A stretch of 64,000 nt of DNA, taken from the NCBI GenBank assembly GCA_973895155.1, contig OZ316894.1, forward strand, positions 25,978,001-26,042,000, given 5' to 3'. The notes below the pieces were generated by a model. That model was not told the DNA's origin. It saw nothing but the letters and a program-made list of their open reading frames with translations, and ran no database searches. Each line of letters opens with the position of its first letter. The first letter of the stretch is position 1. This DNA comes from Marsupella aquatica (lineage: Eukaryota; Marchantiophyta). This document shows, in pieces, positions 54,201-64,000 of the stretch. The position numbers and the translations under genes were made by a program.

Positions 54201-56214
54201 ATTGAATTCCAAACCAATCTGAAGAGGACGATGGCTAAGGGAATCTAGCAACACAGTGAAAACAAACAAACTTGAAAGGAATCAGACATTTGTAAGTAAC
54301 AAACTCGTGGACTCCTTTTCCCAGGTGTTGCTGCTTATCCAGGTTTGTACTTACAAAAAAGGGCAGCTGCTTGGCAGTTACTAAATGTGCATTTAATGTG
54401 GGAACCCAATGTGACTCAACTGCCTTTGGTGTGTAGTACAGCACCTGCAATGCACAACCTGTTCTCAGCTCCAGTCAACAGCTATTCGAGCAAAACAATC
54501 AAGCTGGTAGAGGCAGCGAAACAGAAGAGCTATTAAGGAACTAAATGCCAAAATCTGCTTCACAGCGACTATCTCAAATACAATCGCGTAGCTGTACATT
54601 TTAGAGTCACGAGCATTATCTCAAACATGCGGCAATAACTGTATCACATTGTGCAGTGTCCAGACTGGTAACCTGGCACTGAGAAAGTAGACCTTATATC
54701 TACTTATCTACGTCAATGTCAATTCCATGACTCTAATCAGTGTGGATTGGACAAAATGAACAAGAAAAAAGTCTACCTGGCTTTCAACCCTCAGTTGGGC
54801 GCTGCCTCTCAGAGACTCAACGACAGGCCGTAGGAATCGTTCCTCTAAGTCCTCAAAATTCCTGTTCCAATCCAATGCGGTGGAGTTTGCTTGAGGATTC
54901 CATAATGTACAACGAGGGTTATAGAATCTGCATCCTCCCAGATTCTTGAAACCATTTTATCCAGACTACTACAATAACGAAAGGGAAGAAGTAACAACTT
55001 ACCAAAAACAACAGTTTGTTAATCTCATTTGTCAATGAAACTAACTACCGATTTCCTAATCTCCCTGAGTTTCAGATGGCTTCCCTTACCAGTCAAAAAT
55101 CCAGTCACTTGGATCTGCATTGAGGAGACTAAATGATAGAATCGCTTCTCCATCTGCTGAGAGAGGCATTTTGGAGCCCTTGTTTTCTCCTGACCCAATC
55201 TTTGCACCGCCAAAGAAATTGACAGCAAGGTTTCCAATCCTGGTAAGTATATCTTCCTCAAGATTATCAGAGGAAAATTCTCCAGAAATCCATGCATGAC
55301 GATATTTGCCAAGAACCGTCCGTAAGTGATTTGAGCTGCCATCCACCGTCTCCTTCAGTAGAACAACAACAGTATAAAGGCCACCATCATGTGCTGTCTC
55401 ACTTGAATTCGACGTTGTAGACTGAATGAGCCTATTGGAAAAGTCCAACAACATCTCATCGACAGCATCGTCATTAGACAGGTGGAGTGTTGTCAACAGA
55501 CTAGGCGATCCTAGCCCACAAGGCCAGGCGGCATTAGCCTGTACCTCTTGTGATCGCAGGCATGAAGTAGGTGTATCCAATGTGACCAGCAATTCAAATC
55601 CTGCTCGGCAGCTTTGCTTATCTGATGGATTTCTCTCTTCGAATCTATATATGTATCGCTGGATTTTAGACAGCACTGAGTTCAGATAAACCACTGTGAA
55701 GGAAGTTTCGACTCCAGAGGCCAGAATAACGTGTAACTGGCAACGCAGCTCAAGGGAATTTGAAGAGGCCCAGCGTGAATACGAATCTATGTCCGCAAAA
55801 GGAAGGGGAGCTCGATAGACCTGCGTCGACTTGTACCAGAATGGAGTTCCTGCAAGAAAACCACGTGAGGCTTCTCCCAGATGTCACAATTTATGCCGTA
55901 GACGAATTAGGCGAGCTCAAAATCTGGAAGCAGCAGAATGTCCAAAAGTAACCTAACAACCGCGGGCATCAGTCACTCAGGATCCCATCAACTGGGAGTC
56001 AAGGTACCAAATATCCGAAAACAGACAAGAATAACAACACCATATTACGATGATGATCAATCTAATTGACCGGCGAGAGTAAAGTTGAGCACTGCGTACC
56101 GATGATGAAAGAGAGCAGCGTGATCACGGTGATAAGCAATCGCTTCCGGCCAGGCTTTGTGGACCTGAAATCTGGAGGCTGAGGCGCCGCTTCTGCTGCT
56201 GCTGTGGGCGCCAT
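51273..56214 (-). CDS. PIGS: GPI transamidase component PIG-S, 613 aa, 13 exons
   Basis: ER membrane subunit of the complex that attaches GPI anchors to proteins. Exons: 56214-56100, 55849-55090, 54861-54777, 54444-54355, 54097-54024, 53785-53701, 53358-53266, 52972-52842, 52563-52482, 52101-52054, 51878-51806, 51639-51536, 51374-51273; all GT-AG with matching phases and total 1,842 nt. N-terminal TM (RLLITVITLLSFIIG), then TPFWYKSTQVYRAPLP. Family words: ADGEAILSFSLLNADPSDW, RVESQVLYYTPKA, EWHLDSS, AKEWPLQFQL, EWGGVAVWNP, FRTLLGLP, ELDVLLRRQS, EAAFFHPSIMSLLYNP. C-terminal TM PFFVPVLLHAVLAVM and a basic tail. Length and topology fit plant PIG-S. No odd features. Confidence 0.95.
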
Positions 56215-56999
56215 TCAATCCTCACTCGTGATGCATCAGAGTACCAATCAGACCCACTACTCTATATAACCCAAAATGAACGAGGCAACGAATTTTTTAT
56301 TGCCTCTGAAAGGATTTCAAGCTACTGATGTTCTGCTCAGGATTTTAATTAAAACCAGAGCGTGAGTGACAGGATTTCAAAACCAGAGTGAGGGGATTTC
56401 AAAACTAGATCAGAGCTCGAGTGAGAGGCATTTTCCTTCTGACCGGCTCAACCGGTGATCCCAAATGAGTGACCGCCTCCTTCCCATCGTTGTTCCTGCA
56501 CAAGCTCGGATGGAGCTCAAGGTTTGAACATATGCTTGGATGTATTGTTGCGACCCCGGAAGAAATGAGACGCAAGATGAGTATTGTATGTTTTAGAGCA
56601 CCCCCATGGTCCGGTTAACCAACAGCCCGGATAACTTTGGCGTCGGGGGAAGGGGGGGGGAGGGAGGGAACCATTCCCCACCTCACCCCGCTATCACTAA
56701 ATGGGTTGCCCAGGCCCACCTCTTTTCGATCCTCCCACGGCACTCCTACGCTCCAGAAGCCGGCGGGAAGTGGCCCTGGGCTTGCCCACCATCTATGTGC
56801 AACGGCCAAGATCCATTGTCGGATTATCAATCTATTGGCTCAGATTGGCTGGGACAGTCCCAAGTCCCTTTGATGTCCACTTCATGTGGATCTCGTGTTC
56901 ACAAACACAATGATCGAGTGTTGCTTTTCCCTCGGTTCTGGACAGAGCGTACTTGCTTGCTTCCTCACGTTCTCGAGCTCTCGTTCGTGCATTCTAGCA
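56215..56999. other. intergenic, upstream of PIG-S
   Basis: Contains the PIG-S promoter side and, from 56,600, GC-richer unique sequence. No supportable gene. Confidence 0.45.
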
Positions 57000-57001
57000 C
57001 C

Positions 57002-57720
57002 ATGGCAGCAAACAGTGCTTGCAGGCAGAATTTCTCATTCGCAGAGTTGAAATAGTTGTGCATGTCCTGGGTGAACATTGGACAGTACCCTATTGTTGGT
57101 GCAGGGCAAAAGAACCAAACTTTTTCAGACCATGTTACTTCGAACTACAATCAGCACAGACCCAAAGGGACCAAGGAGAGAGGAGCTAGATCTTTCGAGA
57201 GCAAATGGGAAGCCAATGTAGAAGATCTCATATTGTCAGTTCCAATGCAAAAGACACTCTTTTGAAAGCTAGGGAGCACTATCAAGCCCAACATCCTAAA
57301 GAGAAAGAGTTCCAATACATTGATTGTTGGTACTTGCTTAAAGATTGGCCAATAAAACAAGGAGCAAGAAAGTGAAGGACAAGGGCAAGGACGCTGATAG
57401 GGGCCTTCCACCGACAGAGAAGGAAATTTTCCTCCCACACTGTACTCCCCCACAGAAATCATTAATCCAAATGGTGGTGGCAACAATTCTGCGCTGTCAT
57501 ACAGCAATGGACACAAGAGGCCCATTGGCAGCAAGTCTGCAAAGAAGCTGAAGGGGGAGGAATGTGCATTTAGGATTGCAGCTTATGCACAGAGGGATAT
57601 GGCAATCACAGAAGCAAAACGGTTGAAGGTCTTGGAAGAGCACTTTCTTTATAATTTGTTCAGCTTGAGGGAAGGAGACGTGGATTGCAATTCAGAGATT
57701 TTTTAACAAGTGTGGGGAGA
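57002..57720 (+). pseudogene. decayed NAM-associated/Myb-like accessory gene (PIF/Harbinger type)
   Basis: Starts MAANSACRQN, meets a stop, then reads LCMSWVNIGQYP, QKNQTF and YNQHRPKGTKERGARSFESKWE, the SANT/Myb-like pattern of plant no-apical-meristem-associated proteins. After at least two frame changes it has GNNSALSYSNGHKRPIGSKS and ECAFRIAAYAQRDMAITEAK, the matching C-terminal part. Such proteins are the second gene of PIF/Harbinger transposons and related host genes. Multiple stops and frameshifts make it non-functional. Confidence 0.65.
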
Positions 57721-60150
57721 GGGAGCTACCAAAATTTGAGAAGAAATTTGAGAAGGAGGATATTGAACGGAGGGCTACTCCCTTTGCAGTGAATAGGGTT
57801 TAGGGTTCTCTTCTTCAACTATTGAGAGAACATGACTTTTCCAGGTCCCTCATTAGGTATCAAGCTATATTGTTGTAGAGTGGTTGGCGCTCCCAAGAGG
57901 TTTTCACAAGATGTTTCACAGTCTTTTGAAGTTCACAACTTTTCCTCCCTTGAGTACTAACACCTAACAACCCACAAGTGACCTTTGAGCGTTGATTGTG
58001 GACTGCACTTTCTTGAACTTTGCATAGGACTGAGCTCTAAGTACTTCAACTCAACTCAACTCAACATTTTAACTGCACCTTATAAGCAGGGTTAGATTTC
58101 TAACATTTTCAAGTTTCATGAGTCATTTTTTGTTAATATACTTTTTGTTGTTTGGAGAACACTTTTGTCTAGAGAAAGTGCACTAGTCTATTGAGTACTT
58201 TCTTAATTTCACCAATGACACCACCATTAACTCAGATGTTGAGCTATCTATTGTGTAATAGGGCTGCATATCCAAAGGCTAGGAAAAGGACTTCTGGCCG
58301 TGGTGAATCTGAGGGTGAATCAAGTTTTTCAGTTGGGTTACAGTCATCCTACTACTTGTTCTGGTTCCGGCTCTAGCTCCACATTTGCCTCCGTCGGCAT
58401 TTCCTGTGAGTGGGCCCCCCTACTTCAAGCACATCATTAGTTCCCAATGGTTCTCTATGGTTCTTAGCAGGGTTCAAAATTAGAGGCTGTACAGGTGATT
58501 AAAGGCAAGGAGCACATTGTAGACCTCACTCTCTCCTCAGGTTTGGAAGCTCAACCGAGCGACTGCAGCAATTGATTCAAAGGTGGCAGAGGGGAAGCAA
58601 AAGAGAGCCCATCTCAGAGCCCATGAGTCCCCATGGGCAGAGGCAGTAGTGGGTGCTGATGGGAAAATTTCTCAAGTGCGGCGTATGATTTGCTGTAAGG
58701 TCAAGGCATTCAGAAGTTGTTGGTTCCAAAGCTTGATGGTCTAAAGAACACAAGGTGGATTCCCTCGTTAGAGCCCATGCACAGAATTCTGGCTGAGTAT
58801 AAGACACTGGTAGTGAAGATGCGTGTTGATTTAGTTAATTGCTACAAATACTAATTTTTGAATTGCTAACAGACTTTGAGAATTTGTTGGCATTTTCTCT
58901 CATTGTACGAATCAAATTTGTGCAATCACTTGGTGCTTTCATATGTGATTACATGGGACGGTCAAGATTTGCCAAGTATAGCTTTATTCATTGTTTGTTG
59001 ATCCAGTGACAACATTCACTGGCTTAGAGTTAAAGCACTTCAATGATTTGGTGGAGAATAAGAGCCCCACTATAGGTTTGGAGCAGGTTATGGATTTGAG
59101 CACTAGAGTTGAGCAACTGTCCTATCAAATTATGCAACATTATTACCCTCTGCAACATTATTTCCCGAATGCAACAACTGAGCATCTGATTCTGTTCGGC
59201 ACGCAGATTATGAAAGTTTGATTGCAAGGGTTAAATTTCAATGTTGCAGTCCTACAAAGCAACTAATTGTAGAGCTTCATGAGAGATTTCCCGAGTCCCC
59301 ATTGAAGAGTGCCTTGGGAGTGATGTTCCCCCAATTTTTGGATGGAGGATGATGCCAAGGTGGTCTTCCTATTGCATATGGCAACAATCAAGAACAACTA
59401 ATTAATGCCAATTGAGAAGCAGGAATGTGAAGGCTGCGACATACTTAAAGTGGGCAAGTCCCTAACAGAGGAAATTATGTCTCTTTGTAACTAAAGAGCG
59501 CAGCTGATCAAGTTACCATTTGCCACCTGAATGCACTGGCCTTAACTTTGGGATTAGCCAGTGAACTTAATCCTAACCAGAGACTGTCAGCTAGTGGCTA
59601 GACCTAGTAGCCAACTTTTTTTTAACTCAGTAGGCCAGTAGAGAGCCACCTTGGCTACTTTTTTAAATACAAAAAATGGGCTGCCCCTAAGCTCTACCAG
59701 GCTCTTCAGTTTGCTAATAGGTAAGCTTTTAGGTTTTTGTTCCTGGTTGTTGTTGGGGGAACTTTGCCTGGGTCTCTTGGGCTTTTGGGGGCTTGGCCTC
59801 CCTGGGATTTTTCCTTATTGCCCTCCTTCCCCCCTCTTTATTGGGTCTCTCTCCTGTGGCAGTGTGGTATATGTATTTTTAGAGGTATTTAACTTTTTGT
59901 CGTTAAATGACCCAACACGTAGTAACCTGCAAAACCCATAGAATATAAGGCAAGAGATTAAATACTCCCTTACATTACTTACATCATGATGGACCTAAAC
60001 GGCTGCTAGCCACAGATCCTGCAGAAGTGTAAAGTAGAAAGTAAAAGGCTGCGAGCCACAGATTCGGGACCCAACCGATCTTGTCTGCTTTTCTCCTTTC
60101 CCTCTAAATTTAACTAATACTACTGGCTGAGAAACACCACTCGAATACGA
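57721..60150. other. gene-free stretch with transposon debris
   Basis: Mostly unique AT-rich sequence. At 59,230-59,480 (+) a broken reading (VELHERFPESPLKSALGVMFPQF, MATIKNN) looks like an old transposase fragment. At 59,590-59,900 a T-rich, hydrophobic-coding stretch resembles the 3' end of a retroelement. No intact gene. Confidence 0.4.
59230..59480 (+). pseudogene. transposase-like fragment, heavily decayed
   Basis: The phrase RFPESPLKSALGVMFPQF and following DAKVVFL in a shifted frame read like a coding remnant. Several stops interrupt it. Superfamily cannot be assigned from so little. Confidence 0.3.
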
Positions 60151-60204
60151 TTATGTATCAGCTTTGGAGGTGAGGAGAACAGCTTGAGGGCATTGTAATG
60201 TCAC

Positions 60205-60455
60205 TGCTCTTGCTCTCCTGACCAGCTTCTGATTCCTTGGGATTTCTCGACATACGAATCCATTCGATCTTCAACAATTTGTTTGGAGCCGCTGCCACTG
60301 CTCGTTCTCTCCTGACCAGTTTTTGATTCCTTGGGATTTTCTCGAGACACCAATCCATTCCCTCCTCAACAATTCTCCTGGAGCCGCTGCCTCCGCTCTT
60401 TCTCCTGACCAGTTTTTGATTGGATTTTTCCGAGAAAGCAATCCATTCAAAATAA
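60205..60455 (+). repeat. tandem repeat of about 95 bp, three units
   Basis: Units start CTCTCCTGACCAGCTTCTGA (about 60,213), CTCTCCTGACCAGTTTTTGA (60,309) and TTCTCCTGACCAGTTTTTGA (60,402). Each continues with GGATTT, TCGAGA/CCGAGA, CAATCCATTC and (first two) GGAGCCGCTGCC. Confidence 0.8.
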
Positions 60456-60853
60456 AAATTCTTTCCATTCAGCCCAGCTCGTATGTCACCATAGAAAGCA
60501 ATTTGTGACGATTTTTCCTACACAGCACTTGCCTCTGCTCGTCTGAGCTAAGCTTAGCTGTGCACAATGACTGGGCTGTGGTCACCCCCTTGCTGCTAGC
60601 TAACATCGAGGTGTTGTTTACGGTCCTCTGTTCCCAAGGATCTAAGTAGGGTACTTGTCTTTGGGAAGGGGGTCCGGAATTTGAGCAAGACAGCAAGTGC
60701 ATGGACCAGGACGAATTCAGAGGAAAATTCCCGAAGATTAGCCTTGACTAGGCGTGAGTGGCAGGGCAGCATTAGTCTGGCGCATGGGAACGAATTCACT
60801 TTATTTTGAGGCTTTGGAGTGACAGACGACGATCCTGTCAAGAAGTTCACATC

Positions 60854-63800
60854 ATGGGTCCGGCAGCCTTAGCCATTGGCCCTTGCGCTCTTCGTGCCTC
60901 TGCCTCAGAGTCCTCTGCCGTCGCTTCAACTTCTTCCTCCTCCTCCTTCAAGGCAGGCTCCCATGGGGATCTGAAGAAGTGCAGGCTGTCTCCCTGGCAT
61001 TTTCAGGGGGAGAGGTTTTCTCCGTTTCTCCACCTACGCCCTACTTCTCCCAAGTATTCTGTCAGATCTAAGGCGGGTTCTTCTCAACGACCAACTAAAT
61101 TCAATCAGTCTGTTGTAGCTGCAGTGGCAGAAAAGGCCAGTGAATACAGCATTCCCAGTGAAGAGGGCCGCCTATCGCAACGCGGAGGTGGTGCAGAAAG
61201 CGAACCAGAGGAGTTTGCTGGTTACCAGCCATGGGGTGGAAATGACTCCGATACAGCAGGCGCCGTAAGTCTCAGTCCTTTGGAATCTAAATTTTGTTAT
61301 TTCTCAAAAACGATGAAGTGTAATTTTTTTTTATAGGAGATCTTTCCAGGCTCCCCGAATTGTCAAGCTTTCTATCCAATTTATCAGGTCGGTTGTCTTT
61401 CCAGGTCTTGGTAGCAGACAACACGACTGTGCTCACTCCAATAGAGGACATAAGTAAATAAGAAGAAAGAATGAAAGAATGAAGAAAGAAACCTCGTTGG
61501 TACACATACAGCTTATAGCTGAAATCTCCGTGAATTTAATAGTCATAGGGTTTAGGCCTGCTGGAGATGTTCTCAGAAATGTTCCCTGTTTGTCACCGTT
61601 GAAATTTCAAAGGTGGTCACTGTAAGCCTTTGCTAGCCATTTGTTGCTTTCTGTCTTAAAAGTGGTCTGTTTTGAAAAGTACTTTTCTAGAGAGGATAAA
61701 AAAAACCGTATTTCTCAAGAGGCTAAAAAAAACGACAAGAGAAAAAAAGTACTTTAGACAGTCCTTTGATAGAGCTAATTTCTGAGGAATGTTATCGGCC
61801 AAGGATTTTGCCAATGCAATTTGAAACGCAAAATGCTCTGAATAGTACAGATAAGACGCAGATCAACGGGTGCAAGTTTCAAAATTGCCCGCCATATTGA
61901 ATCTATGTTCCAAATGATACCCTCTTAGAGAATCTAGTTTGTAAAACTTGCTGGAGAAAGTTTTAGCTCGTGTTGTATAATCTGGAGGTGGATTCTGTGG
62001 GCACACCTACCTGTCCTAATACTTGTTGAACTGTGTCCCCCCACCCTTCCTTTGCTCCATGCTGTAGACGAAAAGAAGATATCCAAATTGATTCCATAAA
62101 ATCTGAACCAGAATCTTGACCAGAAAACTATCGAATGACAAGCCAAATTAGTCACAGGGCCGTAACAATTGGCAGGCCCCCTAAGGATATATAATCAAAT
62201 AACCAAATAGACCATTTATGCTATCATTAATGATGGAAGAATATGAGAACATCACAGTTTCAGTTGGGCCATTCCTTTTGTGTCGAATAATATTTTGAGA
62301 AAATTAGGTTCTAAAACCGGGTTTTGCAATTCAGGTATTACAAGTGGAGGACTTGACATTGAGTGCAGGAGGCAAGGATCTAATCAGTGGAGGGGAATGG
62401 CGACTTTTGCCTGGAGAACACGCAGGGATTGTTGGAGTCAACGGCTCCGGCAAAAGCTCTCTACTGCGTGCAATTGTTGGAGTGTCAGAAATGCAATCTG
62501 GGTCTATCACGGTGGCCCCGGGCACGGAGTTGGGCTATTTAGAACAGACGTGAGGACAAAAACCTTCTCTGTGAATTTCTTCATCGGTTAATTTAGTTGT
62601 TCCAAATCTCGTCATGATAGCCCGTACAGTCATACGCCATGTAGTTGAAATATTGGAGGCTAAAAGGACTTCCTCTCTGTGGAGGTTTGGGTCTATTCAA
62701 AGGTACATCATTTTGATAGGTCACTTCTCTTGAATCATCTTTGTTTAGCTTTATCGTATAATCTTCCCAGCGCACTGGATGCCTCACTTTGTGATGGAAA
62801 TCAATCCATAGGGCGGTATCTGGATCAACTCGTACCGTGTGGGAAGAAGCTGGGTCTCGGATGCTGGCATTGAAAGCAGCTATGCGAGAGCTTGAAGCTG
62901 CAGAAAAGACTGTGGAGAATGCAGTGGAGGAGAAAGAGATTGACAGGGCTATAGAAAGACTGGGAAGAGCTCAAGAGCGGGTTGAAGCTTTGGATGGCTA
63001 TCGGATGGATGAAGTAATTGCTGGGTGAGAACAACAGCAATCCCTTTTACTTCTTCTTCTACGCTGAACTTCTGGAAGGTTTGGTTGAGGTGAAAGCTGT
63101 ATATCCAAGCATTGCAACTGAATTTAAAGCTCCATCACAGCCACCACCCTAAACAACTTTAGGAGAAATTGAACATAGCCGCTTGCAGTTTCTAAAGCTC
63201 TACACTTTTTTTCTCTGGTAATCATATACCCAGGTCAGAGCCACGTGAAGCAGTGCAGTAGTAGGAAAGAAAGCTCATGAGAGTGAACTGGGAGCTTGGA
63301 AGGCTGAGTTTATTTACATCTTGGAGCCTGAGACTAGATTTCTCTTCGTCCCTAAGACCTCACGGAGATGGACAGCTCTAGGTTGTCATAAGGACGGAGA
63401 CTTGTCTCTGTGTCGAGGGTTTTCTGGTCAGCTGGTAGCCTGAGATTTGAGATGAGGTGCCTTTGCGCTCGTTTCTCCCTTGTCCTAGATCCGTGAAAAA
63501 TTTGACCACCGTCTATCTTTTAAAGTCCTTTGCCCTATTCATAAGGTGTCCCTATAGTCTCTATAGAGAGAGGTATGCTTGATCATTCATGTTAGGAATC
63601 CGTAAAAAGGTTAGTGAAACCTCTGAGTTAGTCCTGGCTGACGCCCTAAGCTCTTCACATTGGCAGGATGTATAGGTTTACGAGTGATTTATCTCCAGCA
63701 GTTATTTTCACTTGTGCTGGGCTTGTTCTTCTCGGAAGTTTTTACTACATTCTAGACAGGAAATGTTGGGGACTGCTGCAAAGAAAGGTGAGGACATATT

Positions 63801-64000
63801 GGCTTAACATTCCTACCTGTGTTTCGGTTTGACATGCAGTGTTCTGAATGGCCTGGGATTTGAGTCCTCGGACTGGGATAGATCTTGCTCGGAATTCTCC
63901 GGAGGATGGCAGATGCGGATAGCTCTTGCTAGGCTATTGTTGGGACAGAAGGGCCACGTTGGGAGGTCCCTCCTGATACTCGATGAGCCAACCAATCATC
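60854..64000 (+). CDS. ABCF-type ATPase, probably plastid-targeted, partial at the right edge
   Basis: Soluble twin-ATPase of the ABCF (GCN20/EF3-like) family; members act on ribosomes. Exons: 60,854-61,264; 62,335-62,549; 62,812-63,024; 63,840 to beyond 64,000; all GT-AG with matching phases. The first 137 codons are Ser/Ala/Arg-rich and read as a transit peptide. Exon 2 starts the first ABC domain ([16 protein letters not shown]) with Walker [10 protein letters not shown] and Q-loop-like GYLEQT. Exon 3 is the helical arm ([17 protein letters not shown]). Exon 4 has signature FSGGWQMR and Walker [11 protein letters not shown] at the edge. The second ABC domain is outside. No membrane segments. 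The plastid location is inferred from the N-terminus. Confidence 0.9.

Overview
The window is plant nuclear DNA, most likely from a bryophyte or another seed-free land plant; species and even class cannot be fixed from the sequence. Four single-copy plant genes frame it: a starch synthase IV gene leaving the left edge (- strand), an intron-free CLASSY-type SNF2 gene (- strand, 11.0-14.5 kb), a 13-exon GPI-transamidase PIG-S gene (- strand, 51.3-56.2 kb) and a plastid-type ABCF ATPase gene leaving the right edge (+ strand). All have GT-AG introns whose phases I checked by joining the frames. CLASSY-type proteins act in RNA-directed DNA methylation, which is a land-plant pathway.

The middle, 15,999-46,798, is one large nested mobile island. 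The outer layer is a hAT transposon of 30.8 kb (about 11.5 kb without later insertions). It is flanked by an 8-bp duplication, CATATATG, and sits in a tandem repeat whose next unit still shows the uninterrupted site. The hAT carries a BED/DUF659 transposase at its left end and, unusually, what looks like cargo: a protein kinase gene and a coiled-coil/RING gene, both reading inward from the right end. Each end has a mirrored subterminal region made of GC-rich iterations, telomere-like repeats and three hairpins with a conserved core and covarying stems.

Two large elements of one second family (9,529 and 9,716 bp, opposite orientations, each with an 8-bp duplication) are inserted in the hAT's own genes. 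One splits the transposase and one splits the kinase between its DFG and APE motifs. Removing each element with one duplication copy joins the two halves in frame (968 and 551 aa). Each element encodes a 1,485 or 1,490-aa protein in two exons, with BED-like zinc fingers, an AT-hook and a plausible D-D-E triad, plus an accessory protein with EDM2/NSD-like PHD fingers. Just downstream of each transposase stop lies a 59-60 nt tRNA-like structure without a D-arm, with compensatory changes between copies. I cannot place this family in a named superfamily, and it is the best candidate here for something undescribed.

The rest is intergenic: old LTR-like and inverted-repeat elements, minisatellites, and a decayed NAM-associated/Myb-like accessory gene of PIF/Harbinger type near 57 kb.
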